Assembly: GCA_018340375.1 (NCBI GenBank)
Contig: JAFFJZ010000002.1
Location: 45,590,001 to 45,654,000, forward strand
Origin: Gonatopus flavifemur
Lineage: Eukaryota > Arthropoda > Insecta > Hymenoptera > Dryinidae
Direction of reading: 5' to 3'
Length of the DNA: 64,000 nt
Below the pieces are notes generated by a model, which had not been told where the DNA came from, searched no databases, and saw nothing but the letters and a program-made list of their open reading frames with translations. The position numbers and the translations under genes are program-made. Shown one piece after another: positions 1-12,274 of this stretch (position 1 is its first letter; each line of letters begins with the position of its first letter).

Positions 1-837
1 ATGGAGAGGAGCCCGGGTAACTTTTTCAAGCCATTGATGGGCTTCTACGGTGTTTTTACCCATTAAAAAAACAATGTTTTATCAAGACGCGAAACTCGCT
101 TTTCTCCATTTTCAAACAAATTACAAAGTGACTTTACTCTAACCTCGATAACTGTGCTGTTTGTGGTCCGATCGACGTGAAATTTTTACACGTTCCATGT
201 GAAGGTTCGCACTCTAGGGAAACGTGGCCAGTTTGGTGGTACTAGCACCATCTCTGGATTAGTCTCGGGACTTATTGAACGATGTGTTACATGTTGTCCA
301 CAGCGTTGGCGTGAGAAGTCAGTACTCATAGAACCTAGGCAAAATACTATTGAATAAGCGCAGTTGTGCAATAAGGGCTCTTTGATTACGGTTAATTCTG
401 ATTTGGAGGTATTTCTGAAGCCCATGTGTTAAGTCGAGGTGGGGGAAGATATGTAGTGTGCTAATTATATTAAGAAAGGGCGATACGGCATCGATTCTTC
501 TCATATCGATACTTTTTCATCGATTTTTGCATCGATATTTCATGTGCCGATATATTTGATAATCAATGTTTCTTTCTCGCATGACGAAAAGGTGAAGATT
601 GATTACATCCATGGATGTTGACGCATTAATTACACATTGGCGACACATTTTAGTACATCATAGTGACTTCGAAGTGCAATTAACTCCAGATAGTAGAAGA
701 GTTCTAGAAGAGTTTTTTGTTTCTCAAACCAGGCTCAACAAAACCCCACAGAAGAAGTGGCTCGAAATGATACCAGCGATCCCTAACGATGCAATCCAAG
801 ATCATTGGTCAGGAACACGGAGAAAATGAAACATCAG
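1..837. other. Gene-free stretch at window start
   Basis: No coding signal is recognisable here; the open frames are short, overlap on both strands and resemble no family I know. The only visible structure is a cluster of the word ATCGAT (four or so occurrences at about 490-535), a short low-complexity patch. The stretch ends where the compound fold-back element begins. Confidence 0.5.
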
Positions 838-911
838 TGAGTATTTTTCCGACACGACCAGCTCGTGTAATGGAAAAAAATAACATTTCAACACTACTGG
901 TTAATGTATAT

Positions 912-1076
912 ACTGAGAAAAAATGCAGTGGAGCCAACCGCATATGAAATAATTAAAATTATTGAAATAAATGCTCATTCGGTCATTTCAATCGATATCC
1001 AGTTGAGTCAACCTCGCGGCGAGATTCGCCGTATCCAAACTCATATGCGGTTGGCTCCACTGCATTTTCTCTCAGT
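912..1076. mobile_element. Small MITE with ACTGAGARAAAATGCAG ends
   Basis: The terminal inverted repeats at 912-946 and 1042-1076 pair almost perfectly (ACTGAG..ATGCAGTGGAGCCAAC against its complement). The loop at about 955-1040 has a near copy in inverted orientation at 4898-4975, outside any repeat of this MITE's ends. It is non-coding. Confidence 0.7.
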
Positions 1077-1078
1077 GT

Positions 1079-1670
1079 ACACGGAAAGAACTCTGGAGCT
1101 ACCATAGTATGTGAGCCCGTCGCACTATAGTAGCTTGGCTGTCCACATACGAGCACAGTGTCGCTGTGTACTAAAGTTGATTCGGCAGTCAGCCAATGTG
1201 GTATGACGAAGCGCCGAACTGAATTTGCTCCCGTGTCATACCACGGTGGTATGGCTCAGGAGCAAACAGGCCTCGACGCGCGTACTCGCGCTGCTCCCCA
1301 CTCCGCCGTACTACCTTTGTGTTTGATTCGCGCTGTCATGGTATGTTGCGGGGAAAACTAGATGCTTGCAATGTGACGAAAACGCGTACATTTGCCTGCG
1401 CAACGTACTATAACAGCACGAGTCAAAACAAGCAAAGTACGGCGGAGTGGGGAGCAGCGCGAGTACGCACGTCGAGGCCTGTTTGCTCCTGAGCCATACC
1501 ATCGTGGTATTACACGGGAGCAAATTCAGTTCGACGCTTCGTCATACCACATTGGCTGACTGTCGAATCAACTTTGGTACACAGCGGCACTACGCTCGTA
1601 TGTGGGCAGTCAAGCTATTATAGTGCGACGGGCTCACATACTATGGTAGCTCCAGAGTTCTTTCCGTGTA
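1079..1670. mobile_element. Long palindromic fold-back element
   Basis: The arms at about 1079-1350 and 1400-1670 are inverted copies with scattered mismatches, starting ACACGGAAAGAACTCTGGAG and ending in the complement. The loop is only about 50 bases. The arms are GC-richer than the surroundings. Short open frames on both strands are shadows of the palindrome and not genes. Confidence 0.8.
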
Positions 1671-1682
1671 GACATGAGTTGA

Positions 1683-1797
1683 GGCCTAGACACACAAGCT
1701 ACGTAAACGTAAAAACGGTGGCGTAGAAACCGTATACGAGATCTGCGCAGGTTTACGTTCCTTCCGTTCACGTTTACGTGACTTGTGTGCTTAGGCC
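1683..1797. repeat. Short inverted repeat
   Basis: GGCCTAGACACACAAG at 1683-1698 is answered by CTTGTGTGCTTAGGCC at 1782-1797, and the inner parts share ACGTAAACG words in inverted order. It is probably a fold-back MITE remnant. Confidence 0.6.
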
Positions 1798-1814
1798 CTT
1801 ATGTCTCCACAGTA

Positions 1815-1999
1815 CAGTGTTGTGATATTTGTCGAGCTGGAAAATCGCAGCTCGGTCACGTGACTACGTTTCGCACCAACACATGTATGTATTCTTGTCG
1901 GTGAGCGGTTCACCCATAAGAGCGCTCACATGTGTCAGTACAAAACGTAGTCACGTGACCAAGCTGCGATTTCCCAGCCCGATGAATATCACAACACTG
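1815..1999. mobile_element. Fold-back MITE
   Basis: CAGTGTTGTGATATT at the left is inverted as AATATCACAACACTG at the right. The arms continue through a CACGTGACTACGTTT block and its complement, about 55-60 bases in all with a loop of about 75 bases. There is no coding capacity. Confidence 0.7.
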
Positions 2000-2712
2000 C
2001 CGCAGTATTGTCTGTTGTAGAGACACGATTGGTTCATGTCTACACAGTAACCAGTGGTACTAGACTCCTTTTGTTTTCATAACACGAGCCAGTCTTGTCT
2101 GACAAAATACTCACTAATGTTTCGCTTCCTCCGTGAAAAGACACGTCTATATGCGGAAAAACTGAGTATTTGCCACCGTTGTTATCCCCTTGAGTGATAA
2201 CAATTCGACCCAAAGATTATTTTTAAGATTATTAGGACAGGAAGAATGGCATCTCGATTCTTGGAGTAAAAATAAACGAAAAAATAGTTTTAATTTGAAA
2301 GAATCGAAAGAAATAAAAAAATCAGAATCACTGCAGGAAAAGGTAGTAAAGCGAACCTTGCAGCGAGTCCCACACAGCACCGGATGTCCCAGCAATGTTG
2401 TCAGAATATTACATTTGGAATATGTAATGTTCTGGAAAACATCTCAAGAAGATTGTCAGAATGTCTGCAGGATGTTTCATGTCTTCACCTTTGTAGCATT
2501 CTGGAGATATTCTGAAATATTGCTGTGATCATTTCAGCGATATTCTGTACGGAAAAAAATGTCACAATCACATATTTTAAAATTTTAACAAAATATTACT
2601 TTGGGTTGAAAGAAGATTTCTGCAGAATTCACTTCTACAAATGTTGAATGAGCTTGGCCAGAATCACTTGGAGTGGAAGAAAACCTGCTCCGAAGTCGAT
2701 TATTAGAGAGTT

Positions 2713-2786
2713 TCCCCAGTGGGGATTGAACCCGGGTTCGGCGAGTGAGAGTCAAGGGTTCTATCACTTCAGCAAATCTCCGAGAT
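2713..2786 (-). repeat. tRNA-like sequence (SINE head or tRNA pseudogene)
   Basis: On the minus strand there is an A-box-like TTGCTGAAGTGATAGAACC followed by a B-box-like CCGGGTTCAATCCCC. The distance between them equals that of a canonical tRNA without a long variable arm (about 44 bases from position 8 to the GGTTC). The anticodon region reads TTGACTCTCACT. The acceptor stem is not convincing, so I read it as a tRNA-derived repeat and not a working tRNA. Confidence 0.45.
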
Positions 2787-2829
2787 GACGGCACCATTCT
2801 CAAAGTGCTATATATTGTAATCATCGTGA

Positions 2830-3260
2830 TGGGAGTTTGAAGAATTCATTTCCGTGAAATAAAGAACAATCGATTCAGAATCTTCTGCCACAAAGAATCA
2901 GTAGGTCGTGGGAGAGAGGTTTTTTTCGACCTCAACTTTGAAATTTTACAAAGGGCTGAGTAAGATCAATGGAAAAACTTTGAAAATTTGTTGCCGTGGG
3001 ATATAGACTAATCGATTCAGAATCTTTTGAAATTGAGAATGATTAGCACTTGAGAGGAACGTTTCTTGGAAAGTGCACTTCCAAAATTTACTAAGTGCTG
3101 GAACAAATTGATGAGAAACTTTCAAAAATTTATTTCCGTGGTATATAGACCAATCGATTCAGAATCTTCTGAAATGGAAAGCGAATAGGTCGTAGAAGAG
3201 GCGTTTTTTTCGATCTTGAATTGTGAATTTTATCAAGTCCTGGATCAGGTGTATGAAAAT
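2830..3260. repeat. 142-bp degenerate tandem repeat, three copies
   Basis: The word AATCGATTCAGAATCTT recurs at about 2868, 3010 and 3152, exactly 142 bases apart. Each copy also carries a TTTCCGTG/TTGCCGTGGGATATAGAC segment before the word and a GTCGTGGGAGAG/GTCGTAGAAGAG-type segment after it. The copies are diverged, so this is an old local duplication. Confidence 0.7.
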
Positions 3261-4089
3261 TCATTTTGCTTCATAAAATATCGCTACTGTCATATTCTCA
3301 GAATATTTCATTTGCGACAAATTCAGCCTATTCCCCATCGTAGATTTTCAAAACATTACAGATCATTATGTGTGCAATGTGCCATTAGGAAGATTCTCAG
3401 AACATTTTCAACGAAATATCGTATCCGCAATATCTATAGAATCTTGTATAAGTATTTCACACAGGATGTTCTGAGCGAGATATCAAGAGACGCGGTAGCG
3501 TCTCGACGCCAAGTACATGAAAAAAAAATTTTTTATATAAATTGTATATTAAGTGCAAATGCAAATGTCGCTGCCGCTTCTCTTTTACAGTAAGTTTGGA
3601 GGTTCAGTTTTTATTTCTTGAATTGTTTCGATGTGATCACGTATTCCAAATATAAACCAATTTCATTCTGTAGATACGATTTTTTGCTTTCGATTGAGAT
3701 ATCTTCCAATCCAATCGGTGAAGTATTCACTGAGATATCTTAATTTCGATTCTATTTTGTATCATAATATTTCAGATTCGATACTTATTTGCGTTTTTCA
3801 GTGCCTAGAAATATTTCCTTCGCGACTTTGTTCCGAAACTCGACTCTCAGTTGTATCAATCGATGACACAATTTCTGAACCTAACCTGAACGCGATCAGC
3901 TTGTAATAGCCCAATATTATTGCAGAATATATTTTGTAAAAATTTCGATTTGAAGACTTGAAGCAACGCATTGTGATCCTACATGATAAATTTATCTGTT
4001 CCCTTTTTTCCGTGGACTGAAACAGTATGTGGAGATTGAATCACTCCTTGAAGAGCATTTGAAAAAATGGGTGAACTCCCCCCAAAAAA

Positions 4090-4852
4090 ACTTCAAAAAA
4101 GTAAAAAAACAACGCCGAGTACATGAAAAAGTATTTCAGTTTATCAATTTTGTTGATAAACTTCATTTTCCCTTCTCATATTAATGCGATCAGCCAAAAC
4201 AACATCAGAGGGAAAGAAAAGATCTGAAATCACTATCAAGTACCAAGTACACTTGACTGCATAAATGCTGCTTGAATATATCAATTAATATGTTGAATAA
4301 ATACCACGAGTTAATACATAGATATCACCGATTTGCCATTCCCAAATCAATCTAAAGAAAACAGTCAATACAAATTCTTTTTCAATCATGACAATTTACC
4401 ATCATGGGACACTTGGCGTGGCCGATTCTTTAGGTTTTTAATTATCCAAAGTCTGCTTGAACCTAGCAATTGAGAAAACATCTGTATCAAACCAAAGCAT
4501 TTATCGGCCACGCCAAGTGTCCGATGATGGTAAATTGTCATGATTGAAAAAGAATTTGTATTGACTGTTTTCTTTAGATTGATTTGGGAATGACAAATCA
4601 GTGATATCTATGTATTGTCGACTCATGGTATTTATTCAACATATTAATTGATATATTCAAGCAGCATTTATGCAGTCAAGTGTACTTGGTACTTGATAGT
4701 GATTTCAGATCTTTTCTTTCCCTCTGATGTTGTTTCGGCTGATCACATAATATGAGAAAGGAAAATAAAGTTTATCAACAAATTTAATAAACCGAAATAC
4801 TTGTGTAATACTTTTTCATGTACTTGGCGTTGTTTTTTTACTTTTTTGAATT
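4090..4852. mobile_element. Fold-back element with ~335-bp arms
   Basis: The left arm (about 4090-4424) and right arm (about 4507-4852) are inverted copies at high identity, including AGTAAAAAAACAACGCC at the ends and GGACACTTGGCGTGGCCGA near the loop. The loop is about 80 bases. It lies inside the CCCACACAGCACC element. It is non-coding. Confidence 0.8.
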
Positions 4853-4897
4853 GTAATATTCTAGAAATATTACTGAGACATTGGGTGCTGTGTGGGG

Positions 4898-5471
4898 TTT
4901 GAATACGGCGAATCTCGTCGCGAAGTTGAGTCAACTGAATATCGATTGAAATAACCAAATAAGCATTTACTTCAAAAGTATAAAAAGTTCATTGGAACCT
5001 ATCAATTATTGAAATCCAATCCAACCTTTGCAACTATGAATGAGCACGGAACCCTATTGAATTCCCATTACATTTCATTAATTTAATCAGTTCCAATGGG
5101 TTCCAACGGGTTTGAATGATTGTGGATGGTTATTTACCGTTGCGAAGTTTGTATTGAATTTCATTAATCAATAAGATTCAAGAGAGTTTTCGAAACAGGA
5201 TGGAACACAGCTCGATCGTCAAGTTCTTACCGGAATTAGCACAATTTATACTGGCTAGGCTAAAAAATACAAACCGTGATGGTATTCGTATGAATTTCAC
5301 GAGCTGTGATCTACTCTCTGTAAGAGAGAGAGAGAAAGAGGAATAGGTACAAACTGCGCTAGGCTCTGTTGAAAATTCAGAATACGGTTTATGTGCGGTG
5401 TTTGTTCATTTGGAATTCTACAATTAGATTTTACTGAGATGGTGGAGTGGCTTCAATCCATCATTGGAGAA
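4898..5471. other. Gene-free stretch with an inverted copy of a MITE interior
   Basis: 4898-4975 matches 955-1040 in inverted orientation (shared words include ATTTCAATCGATAT and GAGATTCGCCGTAT). The rest has weak internal symmetry (TTCATTGGAACC near 4988 against GGTTCCAACGGG near 5105) and a short GA run at 5320-5340. No gene is visible. Confidence 0.5.
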
Positions 5472-6677
5472 GCACACTCAGAGAAATCTATACCCAAGCT
5501 CGTAATACCTAGACTGACAATTGCACCATGATCGGCGTCAAGCTTGGTATGCCAAGTCTGATTAGCCTAGCCTTGGCCGATGTATGGCCCGCCATAACGG
5601 ACTAAGCGTTGATAGAGTCTTGGACACCAATGTTAGGACCAAGCATATTTTGTTGTGTTCGATTTAATTTCCGTCAACCCAGCCTCGACCAATGCTTGGC
5701 TCGTCATAGCCAACCAAACCTCGACAGCGTCTTGAACATCAATGCTAGGACCAAGCATATTTTGCCGTGTTGGATTTCCGATATATGTGAAAGCTGAATG
5801 CTCAGCAGAGAACGTTATTATCATCTTAAGCATTGGCTGAGCTTGATAAGAGTTTGGCCCATTGTACATGTAGTAACATGATTGGCTATCAAGCTGCACC
5901 CGGCGATGACTAGCATTGACTGTAACCTGTCATCAAGTTTAGTCAATCACTCAAATGTGAATGTTCAATCAAACTTTGACGCCAATGAAAAATCTATCCT
6001 ACTCATTGAGCCCAAATTAGTATTGCATATTATGAATGACAACAATATCGATTGCAAGCATGGAAGCAATATTGAATTTCAATATTGAACCAAGCTTGGA
6101 TGTCAAGCATTGAACATTGTTATCATACCAGAAATTGATCTACACGGGAAAAATTGGTGATCCAAATTTTCGTTGACTAGTGTGTCACTTTTGGACGAGG
6201 CACAAATGCGAGAAGAATTCATACCTTGGATTTTAATAATTCGTTGACTTTGTCCTTGATTTCACCGATGGAATCAACTTTTCATTTTGAAAATCTAGTG
6301 TACGGATTCTTCTGGAATTTGTGTTCCGTCTCAAAGTGACATACTAGTCAACGAAAATTTGGATCACTCATTTTTTCCGTGTAGTTGGGTGCCAATGTTA
6401 GCAACCAAGCTAGGCCCGGTGTTGACTATCATTGACTCAAGCTTGGCACCAAGCACGGTACGTTTGTCAAAGCATACCTGGGTAGTAATGGCAACTATGC
6501 GAGGGTAAGACTATTGAATTATAATTTTTCCAACTCTTTTCATAGTTAATGCGACTATATAAATAGTTTCCATTACTGTAAACAAGTTAACATAACTGTT
6601 TACATAGTTGTGAGTACTAAATTTGAATTGTTGTCCTCGAATAGTTGATCTGACTATTTAAATTTCTCTCAGTGCAG
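5472..6677. mobile_element. Composite element with CACTSAGAGAAAT ends
   Basis: CACTCAGAGAAAT at the left is inverted as ATTTCTCTCAGTG at about 6663-6677. The interior is rich in CCAAGC and GCTTGG words and contains a diverged duplication of about 115-120 bases: the GACCAAGCATATTTTG segment occurs at about 5637 and 5750. A palindromic MITE at 6140-6384 is nested in it. No transposase is seen. Confidence 0.45.
6140..6384. mobile_element. Palindromic MITE with CTACACGG ends
   Basis: CTACACGGGAAAAATTGG at 6140 is mirrored by a TTTTTTCCGTGTAG end at 6384. The arms include GATCCAAATTTTCGTTGACT in both orientations, about 80 bases per arm. It is non-coding. Confidence 0.75.
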
Positions 6678-9600
6678 TATCTCATCATTACCCTGTCAAG
6701 TTTTCCAACCTCTATCACAAAATCAAGTTAATTATCGATAATGAGAAGAATAAAAAGTGAACTATTCAAACACTGCATTGAACACTCATCCTCGGATACA
6801 ACTCTGGTAAAGCAAAATTCAAAACTCTCCTAATTGGGTATTAGTTAAATAAATAGATATAACAAATATGTCCCATCGTGACCCTGTGATCATAATGTAT
6901 TCTTCCATCTTTGATGGTTGAAGGCATTGGAAGCTTCAGATATTATTTGTAAAAATTCCAATTCGTCATTAACTAACTGTAAATAATTCCTGCTATCGAC
7001 GAATGTTTTTTTGGTTTTTGAATCATTGTTTCTTAATGATGAATCAACAGCCTCGTTAGCTGTACAGTTATATATCTTCGAATCAATCCACTCAAGGTAT
7101 CAACATACTGAATCTCTCAGGTTTCCTTATTAGGAATTTTACCGTAATTTTCATAATTGACACTTTTTATTCACATTAAATAGAGATTTTCAATGTCAAA
7201 TTTGAAAGTACTTGACAAGAAGAGGTACTTCAAGTACAGAAAGTAATTGAGCCTGCCCATTTCCGCGTCAAATTAAAGCTCCAGCATTATATATAAAAAC
7301 ATTATAACCCTCTCCTTTAGCCTACAAATACCAAAAGTGAAATCGACTTTCACTTGAATAGAATTCCGTAATTTTATTTCTTCCCGAAAGTCTGAAAGAG
7401 CCATGATGAAAATCGATTGAGACCATCAAAGGCATGGGTGAAGAGAAAATGTTCAATCGAAGTGGACATTTAAATCCCTTCAAAGAGCATTGTAGAATGT
7501 GATGTGAATGCAATTCTGTGTACAATATACAGTCTGCTGGGTGTTTACACGAATTGTTTCTTTTGAAGCGTTCTACTTTCATCCCCGATTCAAGTCTGAA
7601 TTTTTCAGGGCCTGATATGCGTTGGTAAGAGTTCAATGTCTTCCCAAATGTCTTGGAGAGGTACGGAATGTCTCATTTGAATTCACCTATGATATTTTGC
7701 TAACAAAAGAGCTTCGTTGAACGGATACGTTTACCAACGTTTTGACGTTTCACGTCGAGATGTCAGAGGCGTTGAAATTCTTGCGTTATTCTTATAAATG
7801 TTTTGAGCGTTAAGAGGAACGACTACCGCTAGAATCATATCGCTTGAATTGCCAAGAAACGATATTTGTTGAACGAATATACACAGAGTATTTTTATTTA
7901 ATGAATTCAAGAGAGAGGAAGTTATGATATTTACAATGTAATACGATAACTTTGTTTCAAGTATGTGCATTGAAAACTTTGAGGAACATTCACATCGTTA
8001 TATTATCCGTCGAGTGAAATCATGCTCCATTGATTTTTAAAAACTTCGGAGATGTTTCTCTTGTTCGAAAAACACATAAAAGACATCTCCGATCGTATGT
8101 TTTCGATTGATTTTGTGTATTAAGCGAAGATTTCGAATCATCCCTTATTCGCAACATACATTCATCTACTTTTCATTTCTCGTGAAAGTGTTATCATATT
8201 TGGAAATAATTTGTATAGAATGGAATGGATACAATTGGGAATCGTAATCGAAACGTAAACAGAGATTAGAGCTGAACAATGAAATAATAAATTCTGATCA
8301 AAACGGCAATTGAATAACATTATGAATTCTAATCCCCATTCCAAAGTGATTGAAAGTTGACGAATGCTTGGGTACACACTCCGGCAGAGATCCACGCCTC
8401 ACACGCACGTGCATTCGTCCGTCGAGAGAGCACGGTGGAAGCGTGACGCAATTCCCAATACAATTTTGTATCCCAGAACAAGAGCCGCATTGTGGCATCC
8501 AAAATTATTAATCGAATCGACCTCTTGGTCGAATTTTCGAATAACACAGTGATCGTATCGGGAGGTTATATTCCTACGTGCCGTGAATAAATATTCACAC
8601 GTTGGTTAAAATCCGAAGTGCGTCGGCTGTGAGTTGGTGTAGGCTGTTTGAATTGTCCTGTAAAGCCAATTCCAATGTCGATTTGATATGCAAAAACAGG
8701 GTGAATGAAAACAAAAAACCACAACGTTGGTCGAACCATTCATCATTCCACGAACAAAGGAACGTCGCAAAAAGAATCATCTTTGTATATAAACCAAACG
8801 ATCAACCGCCATCTGTAATAACACCTATTTATTGACGATCAACTTGAACACGTTTGCACTTTCGAATATTTTTCATATTATTTTGTGAATATATCATCCT
8901 CGTTACGCTGGTTCATTCGAATCAATACAAATCACTTCCAACAATTTCATATTCGTCCACATGCGGTCAATATTTACTTGCCCGGAAAAATTTTGTCCCC
9001 GAATTTGACCTTTTACCAAAAAATATTCTTTTATCGACCGTATTTCCATGATATACAAAGATATTGCTCCATTTTAACAAATTCCTACCATTAATGTTCC
9101 TCCATTGTATGGATAACAATATTGTACGCGATGTAGAACAAACACCGTTGTAACAGTACAATGCTGAAAGATGATCAACAGTATCGGATTGATATCGGCA
9201 ACATTATCTCCTGGGAAGCGAAATGTAATCTCTCATACTTTTATCATACGATCACAGATATACGAGGCACATTACATAACGTGATATCAATCCAAATATA
9301 ATATTCATACATAAATTTATATATAAATTATAGATTTCGCTATATTCCGGTAGATTAGTCGATTTGATAACAAATATATGTTCAGTTTCAATAACAGTCG
9401 TCGTTATATTCGTCGTACCGTCTACGGGAAACACGTGTGTATATGAAATACACGTAGGATTCACGTTTCGACTCCATACTTCCCCCAAAGTTGTTATAAC
9501 GCCAATTCGAGGCCAACTTTGACCATTGAAGTTGGCCTGACGTCAGCTTTCAGACACCTTGTACTCCGTGAAAATGATGAAAAAGTTTTCCAGAACTTTA

Positions 9601-12274
9601 TTGATTAATCTTGATCGCCTTTCAACAGCACTTGGCGTTTGGGCAACTCGAGACCGTGTATTTAACAATTATTATGAAAACAGTCGATGTTCTCTGATTA
9701 CATCGTTACATCAGATGCGACATCTTTTCAGTATACAAGGATCCAAGAGATATCTCAATCATAAACAGCTGATATGATAGGAAATACAAAACGGAACAAT
9801 CTAATTTTGTATTCTCCAAGTAACTCCATCAGACGGAGAAGGAAACTTTTCTGATGAATTATCGAACATCCTTGAAGACAAAACAAGATTACGAACAAGG
9901 ATCAAAATCAACATTCGCGTTACCAAAACGTAAAGTTTTCCCGAGAATCGACGAGAGTGAATGATAGATAATGGGTTTGAAGAATGATGAGGTGCGAAAG
10001 AGAGGATGCTCAGATGCTATGAATATTGATCGAATCGAAAGAATAAACTAAGATCAATCCCATTTAGATGTTTTCAAATATTCTATCGAAAAACAACATA
10101 ACTGTGCTATCATGGAGGAAATTTCCGAGGAAATGTGATAAAAACTATAGGATAACGATATGAGTGGAGTATGAATCCCATGTATGAGTGAAAAAACAGT
10201 ATTTTTTTACAAAAATGGCGAGGAAAAAATACAGGAATTTCAATTTCCTCTTTCAATTTAGATACACATGGAATATGTGAGGCGAGAAGCTACTCATGCA
10301 TAACAATTCCTGTACCGGATATAGTTATTTGATTACAACCAATTTCAAACTATGTCCACTGGTGGTTCTGGTGGGCAGCGAATAAGCGATTTCCACGACA
10401 AGGATTGTAACGGTACAAGAATGAAATCCCTCATCATTCAGTTATGGCGAAGTTGAATTCGAATGCTGTTGGATATATCATAGATGTTTTATGCAAATTA
10501 TAATTATCACTATACTCTTTGAAGACACGGGAAAGGCCACGAATTCGATTATATTCGATACTTACTGATGAAGGAATTTCAGAACGTGGCGCATCCCAAG
10601 TACAAATAATAAGCTTAGAACAGTACTGGGCCAGTTTTCAACGTTGAACGTGAATTATCATCATAGCCCATAAAATTCAACCACCTCGTGAAAGAGAGCT
10701 CCCAAAGCATTTTTCGTACAACTGATGTGAGTTCTTGCATCGAGAATTCCATTAGTCACAGGAAAAATCTACACCAGTATTTGCAGCATTAAATTAAATT
10801 CACAACCCATTTCTTGAGAAAAAGGAAATTTCATCTAAAATAAAGAAATACAAAACTCAAAAAAAGAATTCACCGACTCAACATCGACGAATTTTTAGTT
10901 TCAATTTCGCAATGCATCGTTAGATGGATGACGATCTATTACTTCATCCCCGAGAAGAATATTAACTTGTGAATCACGATATTCAAATCATAATACAAGA
11001 GTGTACTTGAAGTCCTCGGATATTTCACACGTATAGCATCTTAATTTTCCCTCCAAGAATTACCATCGTAATTTTCAATATTTTTCATCCCGTTCGGTAA
11101 AGTCTTCTAGAAAATGAATGCGAATTGAAAAGATTTCACGCCATGAAATTCTTCCGTTCCAAAGAATCACCTTTCTTCATTATTATGCATTCTCCGTGCG
11201 CGCAGTTTATTAACCTTTTAATGACTTTACAACACTCCGAATCGGTATACAAGGATACGTTGACCGTGACCGTACTGTAACATGAATGAAAATTGGATTA
11301 TAAAAACGTGAAGATCGAAAAATACATATGCGTTCAGGCAAAGTATCGCCTCATGAGAATTGAATACACGAGAATTGGATCTATAAATTGAATTTTCTAT
11401 TTCAATTCTCGGAATGTCTATTTTATGCGATCAAAAAATCATACAGTCCTTCGCATCGTACAAATCGAATGAAGCACTTCATTCGTATTAATGAATGTCC
11501 CTTGAAGGGAGCGGAGATGAATTTTTTATCAGTGGTAAGAAATTCTCTTTCAACGTGCAACATGTATGGCGGTAGTACGAAATGCACGTGGATCCATCTT
11601 CATACACAGATTCCTTTGAAATTTATTCGCATCAAAAGGTTCAAGTACCCACGCGGAAATTCGTTTGGGGAACGTTATGACAAGCCTGAACAGAATTTCG
11701 TCAAGTTTAAATCAGCAGCGATTAATTGAGAATTTGATATTGTATGTAAAAATTTGTTTATATACAGAAATCTTTCATTTTGTAATCAATAATTTAAACT
11801 TTCTGCTGAATTTCTTCCTCCCTCAGAGAGACTATTATATGCCATTCTATTTCTATATCACACTAATGTATTATACATCCCCCACGATGTGCTCATTAAA
11901 CTGTAATCTTGACCTGCTTTCCACTGTTTGCCTCTTCAATTTTGCCTTTTATTGTCGTCTTCAATAATTCTCCACGTACCAACCAACATCACAACTTGTA
12001 TATTCATTCAACGTGCGTCTCCCTCTGTATTTCTTCCTCTTATACTACTCTGTTATTCCTTAGGAAGATGATGATGATCACTCGTACTATCCTTCAAAAT
12101 CTTTATTCAACTCATTTATTCCACCCCAAGTGTTTGTCACTGGGGCTATGAATCCGATACACAGCAGCATGTTTCAATTTCGACACATTCATTCTCGTAT
12201 ACAAATTAAAACAGAACTAGAAATGAGTTGCATATAAATCCTCAACAATTCGGTCGTGAATAATCGAATGAATA
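6678..12274. other. Gene-free, repeat-poor AT-rich stretch
   Basis: I see no supported gene. Open frames stay at or below about 113 residues and show no domain. Two small hairpins stand out: 8047-8096 (GGAGATGT / ACATCTCC) and 9511-9537 (GGCCAACTT...AAGTTGGCC). In contrast to the flanking TE clusters there are no long palindromes, which suggests unique intron or intergenic DNA. Confidence 0.5.

Larger units (their letters stand above)
838..2114. mobile_element. Compound nested fold-back element
   Basis: The outer arms are inverted copies of each other: 838-875 begins with GTGAGTATTTT and contains ACACGA-N5-TCGTGT, and 2079-2114 carries the reverse complement with a few changes. Between the arms sit four further palindromes end to end (912-1076, 1079-1670, 1683-1797, 1815-1999), so the whole reads as fold-backs inserted in or beside one another. 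The outer arms resemble those of the fold-back at 28,153-28,426, sharing the ACACGA dyad and a CACTACTGGTTA word. It has no coding capacity and is therefore a non-autonomous DNA element. Superfamily is not assignable. Confidence 0.7.
2369..4896. mobile_element. Element with CCCACACAGCACC terminal repeats
   Basis: The left terminus CCCACACAGCACC at 2369 has an inverted partner at about 4883-4896. Similarity continues about 40 bases inward (ATGTC.CAG.AAT.TT...AGAATATTACA). The interior holds TATTCTCAGAATATT words, a tRNA-like sequence, a 142-bp tandem repeat and a nested fold-back at 4090-4852. It has no transposase and so is either non-autonomous or a composite. The same CCCACACAGCAC terminus bounds the element at 57,051-57,990. 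Confidence 0.5.

Noticed and set aside
1158..1523. Matching frames on both strands of the 1079-1670 palindrome
   Set aside because: Both arms of a palindrome encode the same frame in opposite directions, so these are shadows.
838..2114. CRISPR-like array
   Set aside because: Repeats are inverted and palindromic, not direct repeats with unique spacers, and the sequence is eukaryotic.
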